This document shows positions 27,300 to 35,942 of a stretch of 64,000 nt of DNA, piece after piece. Below the pieces are notes generated by a model. The model saw only the letters and a list, made by a program, of their open reading frames with translations, was not told where the DNA came from and ran no database searches. The position numbers and the translations under genes are program-made. Numbering within the stretch: the stretch's first letter is position 1; each line of letters starts with the position of its first letter. Source of the stretch: Oscillospiraceae bacterium (GTDB taxonomy: Bacteria; Bacillota; Clostridia; Oscillospirales; Oscillospiraceae); contig JAFTGD010000034.1 of assembly GCA_017458065.1 (NCBI GenBank), positions 1 to 64,000 on the forward strand, in the 5' to 3' direction.

Positions 27300-28136
27300 T
27301 CAGCGTCTTTTTACCCCAAGGATCTCCCGCGCTTCTTCCGCCGTTGCAATGTCGCGCCCTGCTGTTTTACCCAATTCAACAGCCTGCCGGACGTAGCTTT
27401 CGTTGGTTGCCAGAACACCTTTCTTCAGCCAGATTCCATCTTCCAGCCCTACACGAATACCATTTGCTCCGCCGGCTAAGCCTGCCAACAGCATCGGCAT
27501 ATGCCATCTTCCGATGCCTGTAATCGACCAGGTTGATCCTTCCGGCATGCAGTCAAGCAGGAACGACACATTCTTCATTGTGCCTTCCATCCCGCCGGGA
27601 ATTCCCATGATAAACTGGAAGTGGCAGGGAGCAGTCAGGATGCCATCCTTGACACACTGGCGCACATTGTTAAACATGGCCGTATCAAATATTTCGATTT
27701 CTGGCTTGGTCCCGGTCTCCTGACACACCTTTCCGAGTCGCTCCATCAGAGACGGGGGATTAAGATAAACAAACGCCTTTCCCCAGTTTATTGAGCCCGG
27801 ATTATAAGAGCACATCTCCGGTTTAATCGTTTCGATATGTGCAGTACGCAACTCGTCGCTTCCTACACCCCCGGTAGAAAGATTCAGGATTGCATCCAGG
27901 CCTTCTCGTTCCAGTGCATCAACAACAGCACTGTGTGCTTCTGCAAAACGATGGGTTTCCATGGACGCATGACCTTCATCATCTCGTACATGGATGTGGA
28001 TAATCGATGCACCTGCCTTGACGCAGGCTACAGCATCCCTGGCAATTTCTTCCGGAGTGTAGGGAACTGCCGGATTCATTTCTTTCGTCGTTCCGTTGCC
28101 GAGCAATGCGGCAGTAATAATGAGTTTTTGATTCAT
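27300..28136 (-). CDS. Beta-keto acid cleavage enzyme (BKACE, DUF849 / Kce-like)
   Basis: A 278-aa TIM-barrel enzyme. Family motifs are GNGTTKEMNPAVPYTPEEIA at 14-33, the metal-binding HxH at H47/H49 (IIHIHVRD), and GLEDGIW near 230 carrying the conserved acid. BKACE enzymes condense a beta-keto acid with acetyl-CoA and split it to acetoacetate plus a new acyl-CoA; known members act on 3-keto-5-aminohexanoate (lysine fermentation) or dehydrocarnitine. None of the other lysine-fermentation genes (aminomutases) is nearby, so the substrate is probably different. The hydroxyacid dehydrogenase at 34998 could supply the keto acid. Confidence 0.88.
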   Translation of the reverse strand: MNQKLIITAALLGNGTTKEMNPAVPYTPEEIARDAVACVKAGASIIHIHVRDDEGHASMETHRFAEAHSAVVDALEREGLDAILNLSTGGVGSDELRTAHIETIKPEMCSYNPGSINWGKAFVYLNPPSLMERLGKVCQETGTKPEIEIFDTAMFNNVRQCVKDGILTAPCHFQFIMGIPGGMEGTMKNVSFLLDCMPEGSTWSITGIGRWHMPMLLAGLAGGANGIRVGLEDGIWLKKGVLATNESYVRQAVELGKTAGRDIATAEEAREILGVKRR

Positions 28137-28176
28137 TTTAGTAACCTTCCTTCATTTCTTCCGTTCATATTTCTTT

Positions 28177-30123
28177 TTACGCATCCAACGCGGCAGTATA
28201 CCCGTCCAGAACATCTTCCATAATGCGAGCTGTCTTAGCTGCATCACCGATCACATGCACATTCGAATGTTTCCCCTTCAGAGCCTGATAGATTTTCCCG
28301 CAGGACCTCACGCCTTTACACACGATTACTTTGTCACAGGGAAGTTCATAAACTTCTTCTGTATCAACATTCTGGAATATGACTCTGTCATCTCCGATTT
28401 TCAAGAGCTTCCGCCCTGAGATAAGTACTGTATTGTGGAGGTTGAGTGTCCGCATGATCTCTCCGATGATAACGTTGCTGCCTCCTCCCGAGGCGACTCG
28501 TTTTGACTCTCCGAGAATCGTAACCATATTGCCCTGCTCGCATAGGTATTCTGCTGTTTCCAAAGCGGTAAGACCGGTTCCAAGAAGCACAACGCTCTTG
28601 TTTTTCAAACTGCACCGGCCTCCCAGGATCTCTGGAGGTGTTGTCACCAGCTTGCTGTCAATTCCATCAACATCGGGTAAATAGGGTGCTGAACCGGTAG
28701 CGTCAATGATAAGATACGGTTTCAATTTCAGTATTTCATCAGGAGTGATTTCATAGTTCAGGCAGATATCGACGCCTGATTTTTCCAGCTGTGTTTTCTC
28801 GAAGTCGATGAACCATTGCATTTTATCCTTCTTGGGCGCCTGTGCAGCCAGCCATATCTGTCCGCCCAGGTGATCTTCCCGTTCATAGAGGGAGACACGG
28901 AAATTGCGCATGGCCAGTATTCTCGCACATTCCATTCCGGCAACTCCGGCTCCAACAACAATGCAGAGTTTCTCTCCCCCATCTCGGATAATCTGACGCT
29001 TTTCCAGTTCATGACCGCATTCAGGATTTACAGAGCAGACAATAGGCTTCTCAGCCTTAATATTGTCAATACAACGCAGACAGGAAATGCACCTGCGAAT
29101 ATCCTCGGGATGTCCTGCTGCAGCCTTTGCCGGCCATTCAGGATCAGCAAGGAAGCTTCGACCCATCCCTATGAAATCCATATACCCTTCATTGAGAAGC
29201 TGTTCTGCATAATCAGGATCGCGAATCACAGTTGTGGCAATCACAGGAATATTGACCATGGTTCGGATTGCCTTAGCGAGATGGCGCCGCCACCCTTGCT
29301 GATAGGTCACCGGCTCAAGAGAATGTGAACGCCCGTTTTCTGTTCCTCCTACAGTTACGCTTATGGCATCCACACGATGCATCTCCAATAGCTGGCACAG
29401 GCGGATCGATTTTTCCAGATGATAGCTCTCATCACCCATATAGTCCTCAGCTGACACCCGGACCGAAATCGGATACTCTCTCCCAACCGCAGCCCGTACT
29501 GCGTCCACAATCTCGAGAAGCAACCTGCACCTGTTTTCAAAGCTTCCCCCATACTCGTCATTACGTTTGTTGAAATAGGGACTTAGGAACTCATGCAGCA
29601 GATAGTGATGCGCCGCGTGAATCTCTATGCCGTCGAATCCCGCTCTCTTAGCCAGGTTTGCTGCATATACATAGTCCTGCACCAGCGCCTGTAATTCTTC
29701 TCTTTCAAACGCCCTCGCCTCCTGCCGCAGGAAACGGGATGTAATCCCACTGGGTCCCGGAAGCGGATTTCCCCCATTCGCCGCATTGGTGGAAATCACT
29801 CCCGGGTGCAGCAGCTGAGGAAAAATAGCGCAATCGTATTGATGGACTGCCTCGGTAAGTTTCTTCAGCATCGGAAGCTGTCCTTCGTCTGTTAAACAGA
29901 TCTGACGCTGTGCTCGCCTTCCATGCTCATCATTTACGCAGGCCACCTCGGTGGTCAGTAATGCTGCGCCGCCTTTTGCTCTCTCGACATAGTAAGCGAT
30001 AAACGCATCTGTAATCGTTCCGTCGGGATTTGCCAGGCCGCAGCCCATTGGTGTCATAACCAGCCGGTTCTTTATTTTCAACTGATTAATATATGCGGGG
30101 GAGAAAAGAGTTGGGTAAGACAT
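28177..30123 (-). CDS. NADH:flavin oxidoreductase / 2,4-dienoyl-CoA reductase (FadH, enoate reductase-like)
   Basis: A 648-aa Old-Yellow-Enzyme-type flavoprotein. The N-terminal TIM barrel (1-330) has EIHAAHHYLLHEFLSPYFNKR typical of the active-site segment. The [4Fe-4S] motif is CISCLRCIDNIKAEKPIVC, and a C-terminal FAD/NAD(P)H domain has GAGVAGME. These enzymes reduce alpha,beta-unsaturated acids or dienoyl-CoA, sometimes demethylate N-methyl compounds. First gene of the operon with BKACE and CoA-transferase, divergent from the FadR-type regulator. Substrate not deducible. Confidence 0.87.
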   Translation of the reverse strand: MSYPTLFSPAYINQLKIKNRLVMTPMGCGLANPDGTITDAFIAYYVERAKGGAALLTTEVACVNDEHGRRAQRQICLTDEGQLPMLKKLTEAVHQYDCAIFPQLLHPGVISTNAANGGNPLPGPSGITSRFLRQEARAFEREELQALVQDYVYAANLAKRAGFDGIEIHAAHHYLLHEFLSPYFNKRNDEYGGSFENRCRLLLEIVDAVRAAVGREYPISVRVSAEDYMGDESYHLEKSIRLCQLLEMHRVDAISVTVGGTENGRSHSLEPVTYQQGWRRHLAKAIRTMVNIPVIATTVIRDPDYAEQLLNEGYMDFIGMGRSFLADPEWPAKAAAGHPEDIRRCISCLRCIDNIKAEKPIVCSVNPECGHELEKRQIIRDGGEKLCIVVGAGVAGMECARILAMRNFRVSLYEREDHLGGQIWLAAQAPKKDKMQWFIDFEKTQLEKSGVDICLNYEITPDEILKLKPYLIIDATGSAPYLPDVDGIDSKLVTTPPEILGGRCSLKNKSVVLLGTGLTALETAEYLCEQGNMVTILGESKRVASGGGSNVIIGEIMRTLNLHNTVLISGRKLLKIGDDRVIFQNVDTEEVYELPCDKVIVCKGVRSCGKIYQALKGKHSNVHVIGDAAKTARIMEDVLDGYTAALDA

Positions 30124-30193
30124 GGTCGGCCTCCTCCAGACTATTCTCTGCTTCCATCTGCATACTATCTGTGCCGGCAGCAGAAGAAATACA

Positions 30194-30222
30194 TTGCAAA
30201 GAAAAACTTTCTATTTTATAAT
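30194..30222 (+). promoter_or_regulatory. Promoter of the FadR-type regulator gene
   Basis: TTGCAA, 17-nt spacer, perfect TATAAT, about 40 nt before ATG 30264. Confidence 0.7.
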
Positions 30223-30263
30223 AAGCGACATTAAACGATATTTTGCTGTAAGGAATAAGGCGT

Positions 30264-30989
30264 ATGAATCATTCAGAAAAACGTAATACCAGCCAAAAAA
30301 TTGTAGATTATCTGCTGGATCAGATACAGTCCGGTGTTCTCCGCAAAGGTTCGCGTCTGCCGACAGAGCATGATCTGGCAGAGCTTTTGGGTGTCAGCCG
30401 TATTCCTCTTCGCGAAGCGATCTGTGCACTTCGGACCGTTGGGCTTCTTGAAGCCCGGCAGGGCGGCGGCACATATGTGACAACGAACTGCGATCCTGCT
30501 ATCTTAGGACGCATGCTGTATGACTATGCGTTGCTGGAAAATGTAGACCTGCACCAAATTGTTGACGTCCGCATTTTGCTTGAGCCCGAGGCTGCCAGGC
30601 AAGCCGCTCTGCAGGGTACCCAATTGCAGAAAGAAGCGATCATGAAACTTTCCGATGAGTACTCCCAGGTCGTTGAAAACTATTTGGCTGACCCTGAAAA
30701 CCATTCCCGTATGGCAAGTTTGGATCGAGAATTCCACCAGGCAATCGCAAAGGCAAGCCACAATGAGTTTCTATGGATGCTTCTTGTTGTCTCAGGGACC
30801 TCTTTCAACGAACTGAACTCTAAAAGCTCCCGTTCTCTGGACGCATGGGGTGCAAGAACCAGAAAGCTGTTCTCTGAGCAGCATCGCGACATTGCACAGG
30901 CCATATTGGCAGGAGATGCATCACAGGCGAGGAAAATAATGGAAAAACATCTTCGCCTGATAAAAGGTTCCTTGACGACACATCCATAA
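30264..30989 (+). CDS. GntR-family transcriptional regulator, FadR subfamily
   Basis: A 241-aa regulator with an N-terminal winged helix-turn-helix (about 8-75, including SRLPTEHDLAELLGVSRIPL and the wing GGGTYVT) and an all-helical FCD effector domain (about 90-235) with conserved DVRILLEPEAARQAA and FHQAIAKASHN. FCD domains bind organic acids, often through a metal. It lies in the middle of the catabolic island; TNGTNNNACNA-type sites typical of this subfamily occur at 33.6-33.8 kb between the permease and thiolase transcription units, so it is the likely local regulator. Confidence 0.9.
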   Translation: MNHSEKRNTSQKIVDYLLDQIQSGVLRKGSRLPTEHDLAELLGVSRIPLREAICALRTVGLLEARQGGGTYVTTNCDPAILGRMLYDYALLENVDLHQIVDVRILLEPEAARQAALQGTQLQKEAIMKLSDEYSQVVENYLADPENHSRMASLDREFHQAIAKASHNEFLWMLLVVSGTSFNELNSKSSRSLDAWGARTRKLFSEQHRDIAQAILAGDASQARKIMEKHLRLIKGSLTTHP

Positions 30990-31009
30990 GCCTTCTATCC
31001 TTTTCTTTC

Positions 31010-31044
31010 AACCGGCAGGATCTGATATTCAGTTCCTGCCGGTT
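31010..31044. terminator. Hairpin between convergent genes
   Basis: Eleven-bp stem AACCGGCAGGA/TCCTGCCGGTT between the regulator and the lactonase-like gene. Confidence 0.7.
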
Positions 31045-31072
31045 CTGTATTGCTGGTAGATTCGCTGTTTTA

Positions 31073-32167
31073 TTATTTCTTCGGCTCAAACTTTGCGGCT
31101 AGTTTCATGTAATTTGGCACTCTGGTTTTGTCGATGTTTACCGCGCCGCTTGGATGCCGGTAACGTCGCATCGCTTTGTCTCTCGGATACTGGTAAAGTC
31201 CGCCCAATTGCATAATACAGGGTGTGATTTCCGGAATCATCTCTTCAGCCAGCCGCTCGAACTGATTGACAAGCAAGTTCGGATCCCATGCAGTATGAGC
31301 AAGGTTCTCGTAGTGGTCCGGAATAATCACTTTGCATTGCAGCGCATCTGCAAGACGAACCACATCATACGGGCTCATCTTGTCTGTAGCTCCCGGACGG
31401 TTATAGCCCATATTGGTTGTGACAACATCGATGTCAAAAAACTCCGGAAAATAAGCATATCCGTCGTTATACCACGTGTCACCGGTGAACAGAATATTTC
31501 CTCCCGAGGTCTTGACCAGATATGACACGCAGCAGTCATCATAAGGAAGGAGTTCCTTTCCTCCTCCTGTACGTATTGCCGTATCGTCGTAGCACGGCAG
31601 AACTTGTACTGTGGCCCCTGGCACTTCAAACGTATCGCCGACCGTCACTTGATTGATACGCGGAGTCGGAACTTCAAATTCATCCAGTCGCTTGGCGACA
31701 GTTTTCGGTCCGTAGAAGGGGCAATCCGTGGTCTGACTTGCCGCCTTAACAGAATAAATATCGCAATGGTCCTGATGTACATGTGTGATCAGGCAAGCGT
31801 CCAGTTTCCCGAACTGCCAGGGGTCGATGATGACCGGGGGAAGATTCAGCCAGTTCAAGCTGTCCGCTCCACACTGGCGGCATACTCCGCAGGAACTGAT
31901 CTCCGTATAGCCGGATCCTCCCGTGAACATATCAATCCAGAGGATACCACCCTCGTCTGTTTTCAAAATCCAGGAAGCTCCCTGAATCCACCACATGGCA
32001 ACTTGACCTTTCGGGACTTCATAGCTCATGATCTGATGGTTCAAATAACTGCCCCATCCAGGGAAGCACTCATGGAGCCATTTTTCGCGATCCAGGTCGT
32101 GGTTGGTGTTCTGATACGTTCCGGAAACAAGGCCGCGGCCATCTGTCATCTGTACCATAGTGTTCAT
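31073..32167 (-). CDS. UlaG-like metallo-beta-lactamase-fold lactonase
   Basis: A 364-aa protein closely patterned on L-ascorbate-6-phosphate lactonase UlaG: REKWLHECFPGWGSYLN near 27-43, VAMWWIQGASWILKT, the zinc-binding HVHQDH near residue 128-133, FTGDTWY, and TDKMSPYDVVRLADAL. UlaG opens a sugar-acid lactone. No ascorbate PTS genes are present, so another lactone or cyclic ester is probable. It follows the permease gene by 14 nt and is probably cotranscribed with it. The HxHxDH ligands are intact. Confidence 0.82.
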   Translation of the reverse strand: MNTMVQMTDGRGLVSGTYQNTNHDLDREKWLHECFPGWGSYLNHQIMSYEVPKGQVAMWWIQGASWILKTDEGGILWIDMFTGGSGYTEISSCGVCRQCGADSLNWLNLPPVIIDPWQFGKLDACLITHVHQDHCDIYSVKAASQTTDCPFYGPKTVAKRLDEFEVPTPRINQVTVGDTFEVPGATVQVLPCYDDTAIRTGGGKELLPYDDCCVSYLVKTSGGNILFTGDTWYNDGYAYFPEFFDIDVVTTNMGYNRPGATDKMSPYDVVRLADALQCKVIIPDHYENLAHTAWDPNLLVNQFERLAEEMIPEITPCIMQLGGLYQYPRDKAMRRYRHPSGAVNIDKTRVPNYMKLAAKFEPKK

Positions 32168-32181
32168 CTCCTTTTTAAGTT

Positions 32182-33552
32182 TTAATGTCCAGCTCTGTCA
32201 GGATTCGCAAATGTCTTATAACCTATAAGCGTATAGATTGCACCGACAGCGAAGAGTGCGAGCAGTACATACTGGATCGTGACGGCCAGCCCCTGGAAGT
32301 TCAGCCACCAGAGATAGATGGACAGAATCGTAGGGATAAGCGTAACTGCCCAGAGCGCGCCCTTTGACATATGCCACTTTGATTTTTCCCAGATTTCCGG
32401 GTAGAACTTCGGAAGGCTCAGCAGGCCAAAGTTGGGGATAATATTCACCAGGATCTGCAGATTTGTTGCGGCCTTGAGGACATTGGTATTGGCTGCGCTG
32501 ATACCGTCCGCCGGAACGAAAACCAGAAGAGCAAGCGCCGCAAGCAGATATACCGCCTGAATACGATAAGGAACGCCATATTTGTTGGTGACGCCGAACC
32601 ACTTGGGTGCCCAGCCATCACGGATGGCCGCCTGCACCGGCGTTGAGTACCATCCAAATGAACCATTGATGGTCGTAGCAATTGCAAGGCATGCTCCGCC
32701 GAAGATGAAGAACAGCTGCAGCGGCTTCATGTTTTCAAAAATTGCAGCGGCTGCGTTGACAACAGAATTTGCCGGTCCTCGGAACAACAAGGTTCCCGGT
32801 GTCGCAGCACCGTCCGGCATCGGGACCAAAGGAAGGGATCCCACTGTCGCAATAGAAATACCGGCAAACAGCAGACCGGCGCAGAGTGTGATGAGCAGAC
32901 AGGCTTTGGGCAGGCTGCGTTCAGCGTCCTCGGCAATTCCTCCGAGTTCCAGCATCGCCATGCCGCCGCCCATACAGAAGACAAGGAGTGCCACCGCATT
33001 GAAGAAGCCTCCGACTCCGTGGGTAAGAAACGCTTCTTTATTGAACACAAACATCGTATCCATATGGACAAACCCGAACACAATAAACGTTGCAAACGCG
33101 AGGAAAAGCACAATATTCATGATCCTCTGAACTTTTGCGGCACTCTTTAATCCGAAATAGTTCGTGATGTAGAAAACAATGCCGATCAGAGCCGCAACCA
33201 ACTTTGGATTGAGCGTTGTGAAGACAGACGTGAAAAAGATGGCAAACGCAGTAATATTCGCGAACATTGCAATTCTGCCGATAAAAAAGATCCAGAAATA
33301 AAAGCCTCCCATAGCCGGGCTGAATGCTTCCTTACTCAAGGAGTAAGACACACCCTGTCTCGGTACAATTGAGGCTGCGATAATAACGGGGAACATCATG
33401 AAAAAAATCGCGAACGCGCCTACGACATAGGCAAGGAAGGTACTGCCGCCGGTATACATCGCTGCTACACCGGTGAGTGAAAAGACTGCGGAGCCCAGCG
33501 TAAAGCCGAGGCCGATCGCAAACAATTCACGGAAGCTTAGTTTCTTGTTCAT
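32182..33552 (-). CDS. APC-family amino acid/amine permease
   Basis: A 456-aa polytopic transporter with about 12 helices. Start 33552 (MNKKLSFRELFAIGLGF) is chosen for its GGAGAAG site and because helix 1 with the APC motif GFTLGSAVFSLTG begins directly after it; a longer reading frame would run through the promoter and operator region. It imports an amino acid, amine or similar organic cation/zwitterion. As the only transporter in the island it probably brings in the pathway substrate. First gene of the permease-lactonase unit. Confidence 0.85.
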   Translation of the reverse strand: MNKKLSFRELFAIGLGFTLGSAVFSLTGVAAMYTGGSTFLAYVVGAFAIFFMMFPVIIAASIVPRQGVSYSLSKEAFSPAMGGFYFWIFFIGRIAMFANITAFAIFFTSVFTTLNPKLVAALIGIVFYITNYFGLKSAAKVQRIMNIVLFLAFATFIVFGFVHMDTMFVFNKEAFLTHGVGGFFNAVALLVFCMGGGMAMLELGGIAEDAERSLPKACLLITLCAGLLFAGISIATVGSLPLVPMPDGAATPGTLLFRGPANSVVNAAAAIFENMKPLQLFFIFGGACLAIATTINGSFGWYSTPVQAAIRDGWAPKWFGVTNKYGVPYRIQAVYLLAALALLVFVPADGISAANTNVLKAATNLQILVNIIPNFGLLSLPKFYPEIWEKSKWHMSKGALWAVTLIPTILSIYLWWLNFQGLAVTIQYVLLALFAVGAIYTLIGYKTFANPDRAGH

Positions 33553-33596
33553 TGTCTCTGCTTCTCCTTTGTTGTTCAGAGCTATGCTCCGATTAT

Positions 33597-33620
33597 TTGT
33601 ATTATCAATTTGTAATACAT
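33597..33620. promoter_or_regulatory. Two imperfect FadR-type operator sites
   Basis: TTGTATTATCAA (33597-33608) and TTGTAATACAT (33610-33620) lie side by side just downstream of the -10 of the permease promoter. The second differs by one base from the TNGTNNNACNA consensus of FadR-subfamily GntR regulators. Confidence 0.5.
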
Positions 33621-33624
33621 AACA

Positions 33625-33653
33625 TTTGTAAATGAAGAGGCCGAAAATGTCAA
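33625..33653 (-). promoter_or_regulatory. Promoter of the permease-lactonase unit
   Basis: TTGACA, 17-nt spacer, TACAAA on the minus strand, about 75 nt before ATG 33552. Confidence 0.5.
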
Positions 33654-33739
33654 TAGAGAAATGGAAATTCACCATAAATTCGTTAGAAGTACACAAAATC
33701 CAGCTATTATCTTTGTTAATTTTGCTACTAAAATATTTA

Positions 33740-33768
33740 TTGTAATACAAATTAATTCGTGTTAATAT
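33740..33768 (+). promoter_or_regulatory. Promoter of the thiolase operon overlapping a perfect FadR-type operator
   Basis: The palindrome TTGTAATACAA (33740-33750) fits TNGTNNNACNA exactly and overlaps the -35 TTGTAA. A 17-nt spacer leads to TAATAT (33763-33768). A further imperfect site TTGTAATATGT is at 33798-33808. This fits repression by the FadR-type regulator encoded at 30264. Confidence 0.6.
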
Positions 33769-33830
33769 GACATTGGTTTATTTATTTTATCGATTATTTG
33801 TAATATGTATTTAGAGAGGAGCTAATCTGC

Positions 33831-34985
33831 ATGAATCCACGTTCTGCTGTTATTGTCGCGTATGGCCGAAGCGCCTGCTGTCGGGCAAGAAAAGGGCACC
33901 TCGCCGATACCCATCCCATCGAGTACTCTGCTCAGGTACTTCAGGGTGTCCTGGCTAAGGTGCCCCAACTTCCCCATGAGCGCATCGACGACGTCATTCT
34001 CGGTTGTGCGATGCCCGTCAATCAGATGGATTTTAATGCCGCACGCAGTGTCGCCCGGCGGGCGGGCCTGCCAAACAGCGTTCCGGGCCAGACCATCAAC
34101 CGTTTCTGTTCTTCCTCCCTTCAGGCAATCGGAACCGCGGCAAACGCGATTCTCGCCGGGCAGATGGATTGTGTGATCGCCGGGGGCACGGAAGCAATGA
34201 GTATGTGCTTCCATCAGCCGCAGGAAGAATATAAGGACAAGCTGCTGGATGAACAGGATATCGGCATCTACATGTCTATGGGCGAGACTGCAGAGCGGAT
34301 CGCAGAACGCTATCACATCTCTCGAAGGGAGATGGAAGAGATGGCCGTTGAATCTCACCGCCGCGCGCACGAAGCTCAGGTGAACGGCAAACTGGCTCCC
34401 AGTATTATTCCTGTTACCAACGTACATGGAGAAAAGATCACCGAAGACGAAGGAATCCGTCCGGGGACCAATATGGAAACCCTGGCAGGCCTCAAACCCT
34501 GCTTTAGGGAAAACGGTCTCGTTACAGCCGCTACTTCTTCTCAAACGACGGACGCTTCTGCTTTTGCCATAGTGATGGCTTCCGACCCGGCAGAAGAACT
34601 GGGGATCCGGCCTCTTGCCCGCTTTATCAGCTTTGCTGTCGCCGGCTGTGAGGCACAGGTCATGGGGCTTGGCCCCATCTATGCTGTGCCGAAGGCGATG
34701 GCGCGCGCGGGGCTGACCGTTGACGACATGGACGTGATCGAGCTCAACGAAGCCTTCGCCTCCCAGGCCATCGCCTGTATGCGTGAACTGAAGCTTCCCC
34801 CGGAAAAGGTCAATCCCTATGGCGGCGCGATGGCGCTTGGCCATCCGATGGGCGCAACCGGCGTTTTTCTTACCGGAAAGGCGCTGGACTACCTGCAGGA
34901 TACCGGCGGCCGATATGCGCTGGTCACCATGTGCATTGGCGGTGGAATGGGCGCCGCTGGAATTTTTGAGTATCTCGGATCATAA
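33831..34985 (+). CDS. Thiolase (acetyl-CoA C-acyltransferase)
   Basis: A 384-aa thiolase with all catalytic residues: nucleophile C93 (NRFCSSSLQ), H338 (MALGHPMGATG) and C368 (MCIGGGMGAAG). It cleaves acetoacetyl-CoA or another 3-ketoacyl-CoA with CoA. AGGAGC precedes the ATG. First of three genes with a hydroxyacid dehydrogenase and an IlvD-type dehydratase. In the island it would turn acetoacetyl-CoA, formed through BKACE and the CoA-transferase, into two acetyl-CoA. Confidence 0.9.
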   Translation: MNPRSAVIVAYGRSACCRARKGHLADTHPIEYSAQVLQGVLAKVPQLPHERIDDVILGCAMPVNQMDFNAARSVARRAGLPNSVPGQTINRFCSSSLQAIGTAANAILAGQMDCVIAGGTEAMSMCFHQPQEEYKDKLLDEQDIGIYMSMGETAERIAERYHISRREMEEMAVESHRRAHEAQVNGKLAPSIIPVTNVHGEKITEDEGIRPGTNMETLAGLKPCFRENGLVTAATSSQTTDASAFAIVMASDPAEELGIRPLARFISFAVAGCEAQVMGLGPIYAVPKAMARAGLTVDDMDVIELNEAFASQAIACMRELKLPPEKVNPYGGAMALGHPMGATGVFLTGKALDYLQDTGGRYALVTMCIGGGMGAAGIFEYLGS

Positions 34986-34997
34986 GGAGGAACAGAG

Positions 34998-35933
34998 ATG
35001 AATTCGAAAAAGGTAGTCATTGCAGGTGCGGGAACGATGGGCGCCTCGCTGGCTCAGGTCTATGCGCTGGCCGGCTGGGATACCATTCTGTATAACCGCA
35101 GCGAGTCCGGTCTGCAGCGGGCGCAAAGTCTGATTGAGTTGAACCAGCGCACTTTGGTGGACGAGGGGATCGTGAGTGCGGAAGAATCAGGCGCCATGTA
35201 TACTCGTATCCAGATGTCGACCGATAAGGGAAACTTTACAGACGCAGCCCTCGTCGTGGAGAACATCGTAGAGAACCTGGATGCCAAGCGCGCTTTCTGG
35301 GCGGAGATTTCCCCCACGGTTCCTGCCGAAGCGCTGCTCGCCACCAACACCAGCGGCCTGCATATCACTGAGATTGCCGAGGCCGTAACCCTGCCGGAAC
35401 GCTTTATGGGCCAGCACTGGCTGAATCCGCCCCATCTTCTGCCTCTGTGCGAAATCATCGCCGGGGAGAAAACCAGCGAGGAAGCCATCCGGAAAATGCG
35501 CAAGTTGGTCACAGGACTGAACAAGCAGCCGGTTGTCGTCAAGGACATCAACGGTTTTATCATTAACCGTATTCAATTTGCCGTGCTGCGTGAGGCACTG
35601 TACATCGTCGACAGCGGCGCTGCCACCTTTGAGGACGTGGACACTGTGCTTAAGGCAGGCATGGGACTGCGCTATGCAGCACTTGGCCCCTTCGGTGTGG
35701 CGGACTTCGGCGGTCTGGATACCTTCGAGCATATCAACAGCTACCTCAATGCCGATCTCTGCGACGCCAAAGAGGGCAGCGCAAGACTGAAAGCAATGGT
35801 GGAAGCTGGCAAACTGGGGGTGAAGTCCGGGGAAGGCTTCTATGACTACTCCGGCGAAAAGGCGCAGAAGGCCATCCGGGATCGAGATCGCCTGTACATT
35901 GAGCTCGCGAAAGTTCTGTATTTTAGAAAGTGA
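34998..35933 (+). CDS. 3-hydroxyacyl-CoA dehydrogenase family protein, possibly acting on a free 3-hydroxy acid
   Basis: A 311-aa dehydrogenase. The Rossmann motif GAGTMGASLA is at 10-19; the end of the second strand reads LYNRSES rather than an acidic residue, which may favour NADP. The catalytic His-Glu pair is H140 (MGQHWLNPP) and E152. The NPPHLLPLCEII stretch is closer to my memory of L-carnitine and L-gulonate 3-dehydrogenases, which use free acids, than to 3-hydroxybutyryl-CoA dehydrogenase. With BKACE in the island, oxidation of a free 3-hydroxy acid to a beta-keto acid is attractive; a CoA-ester substrate remains possible. Confidence 0.82.
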   Translation: MNSKKVVIAGAGTMGASLAQVYALAGWDTILYNRSESGLQRAQSLIELNQRTLVDEGIVSAEESGAMYTRIQMSTDKGNFTDAALVVENIVENLDAKRAFWAEISPTVPAEALLATNTSGLHITEIAEAVTLPERFMGQHWLNPPHLLPLCEIIAGEKTSEEAIRKMRKLVTGLNKQPVVVKDINGFIINRIQFAVLREALYIVDSGAATFEDVDTVLKAGMGLRYAALGPFGVADFGGLDTFEHINSYLNADLCDAKEGSARLKAMVEAGKLGVKSGEGFYDYSGEKAQKAIRDRDRLYIELAKVLYFRK

Positions 35934-35942
35934 GGATTCCCT

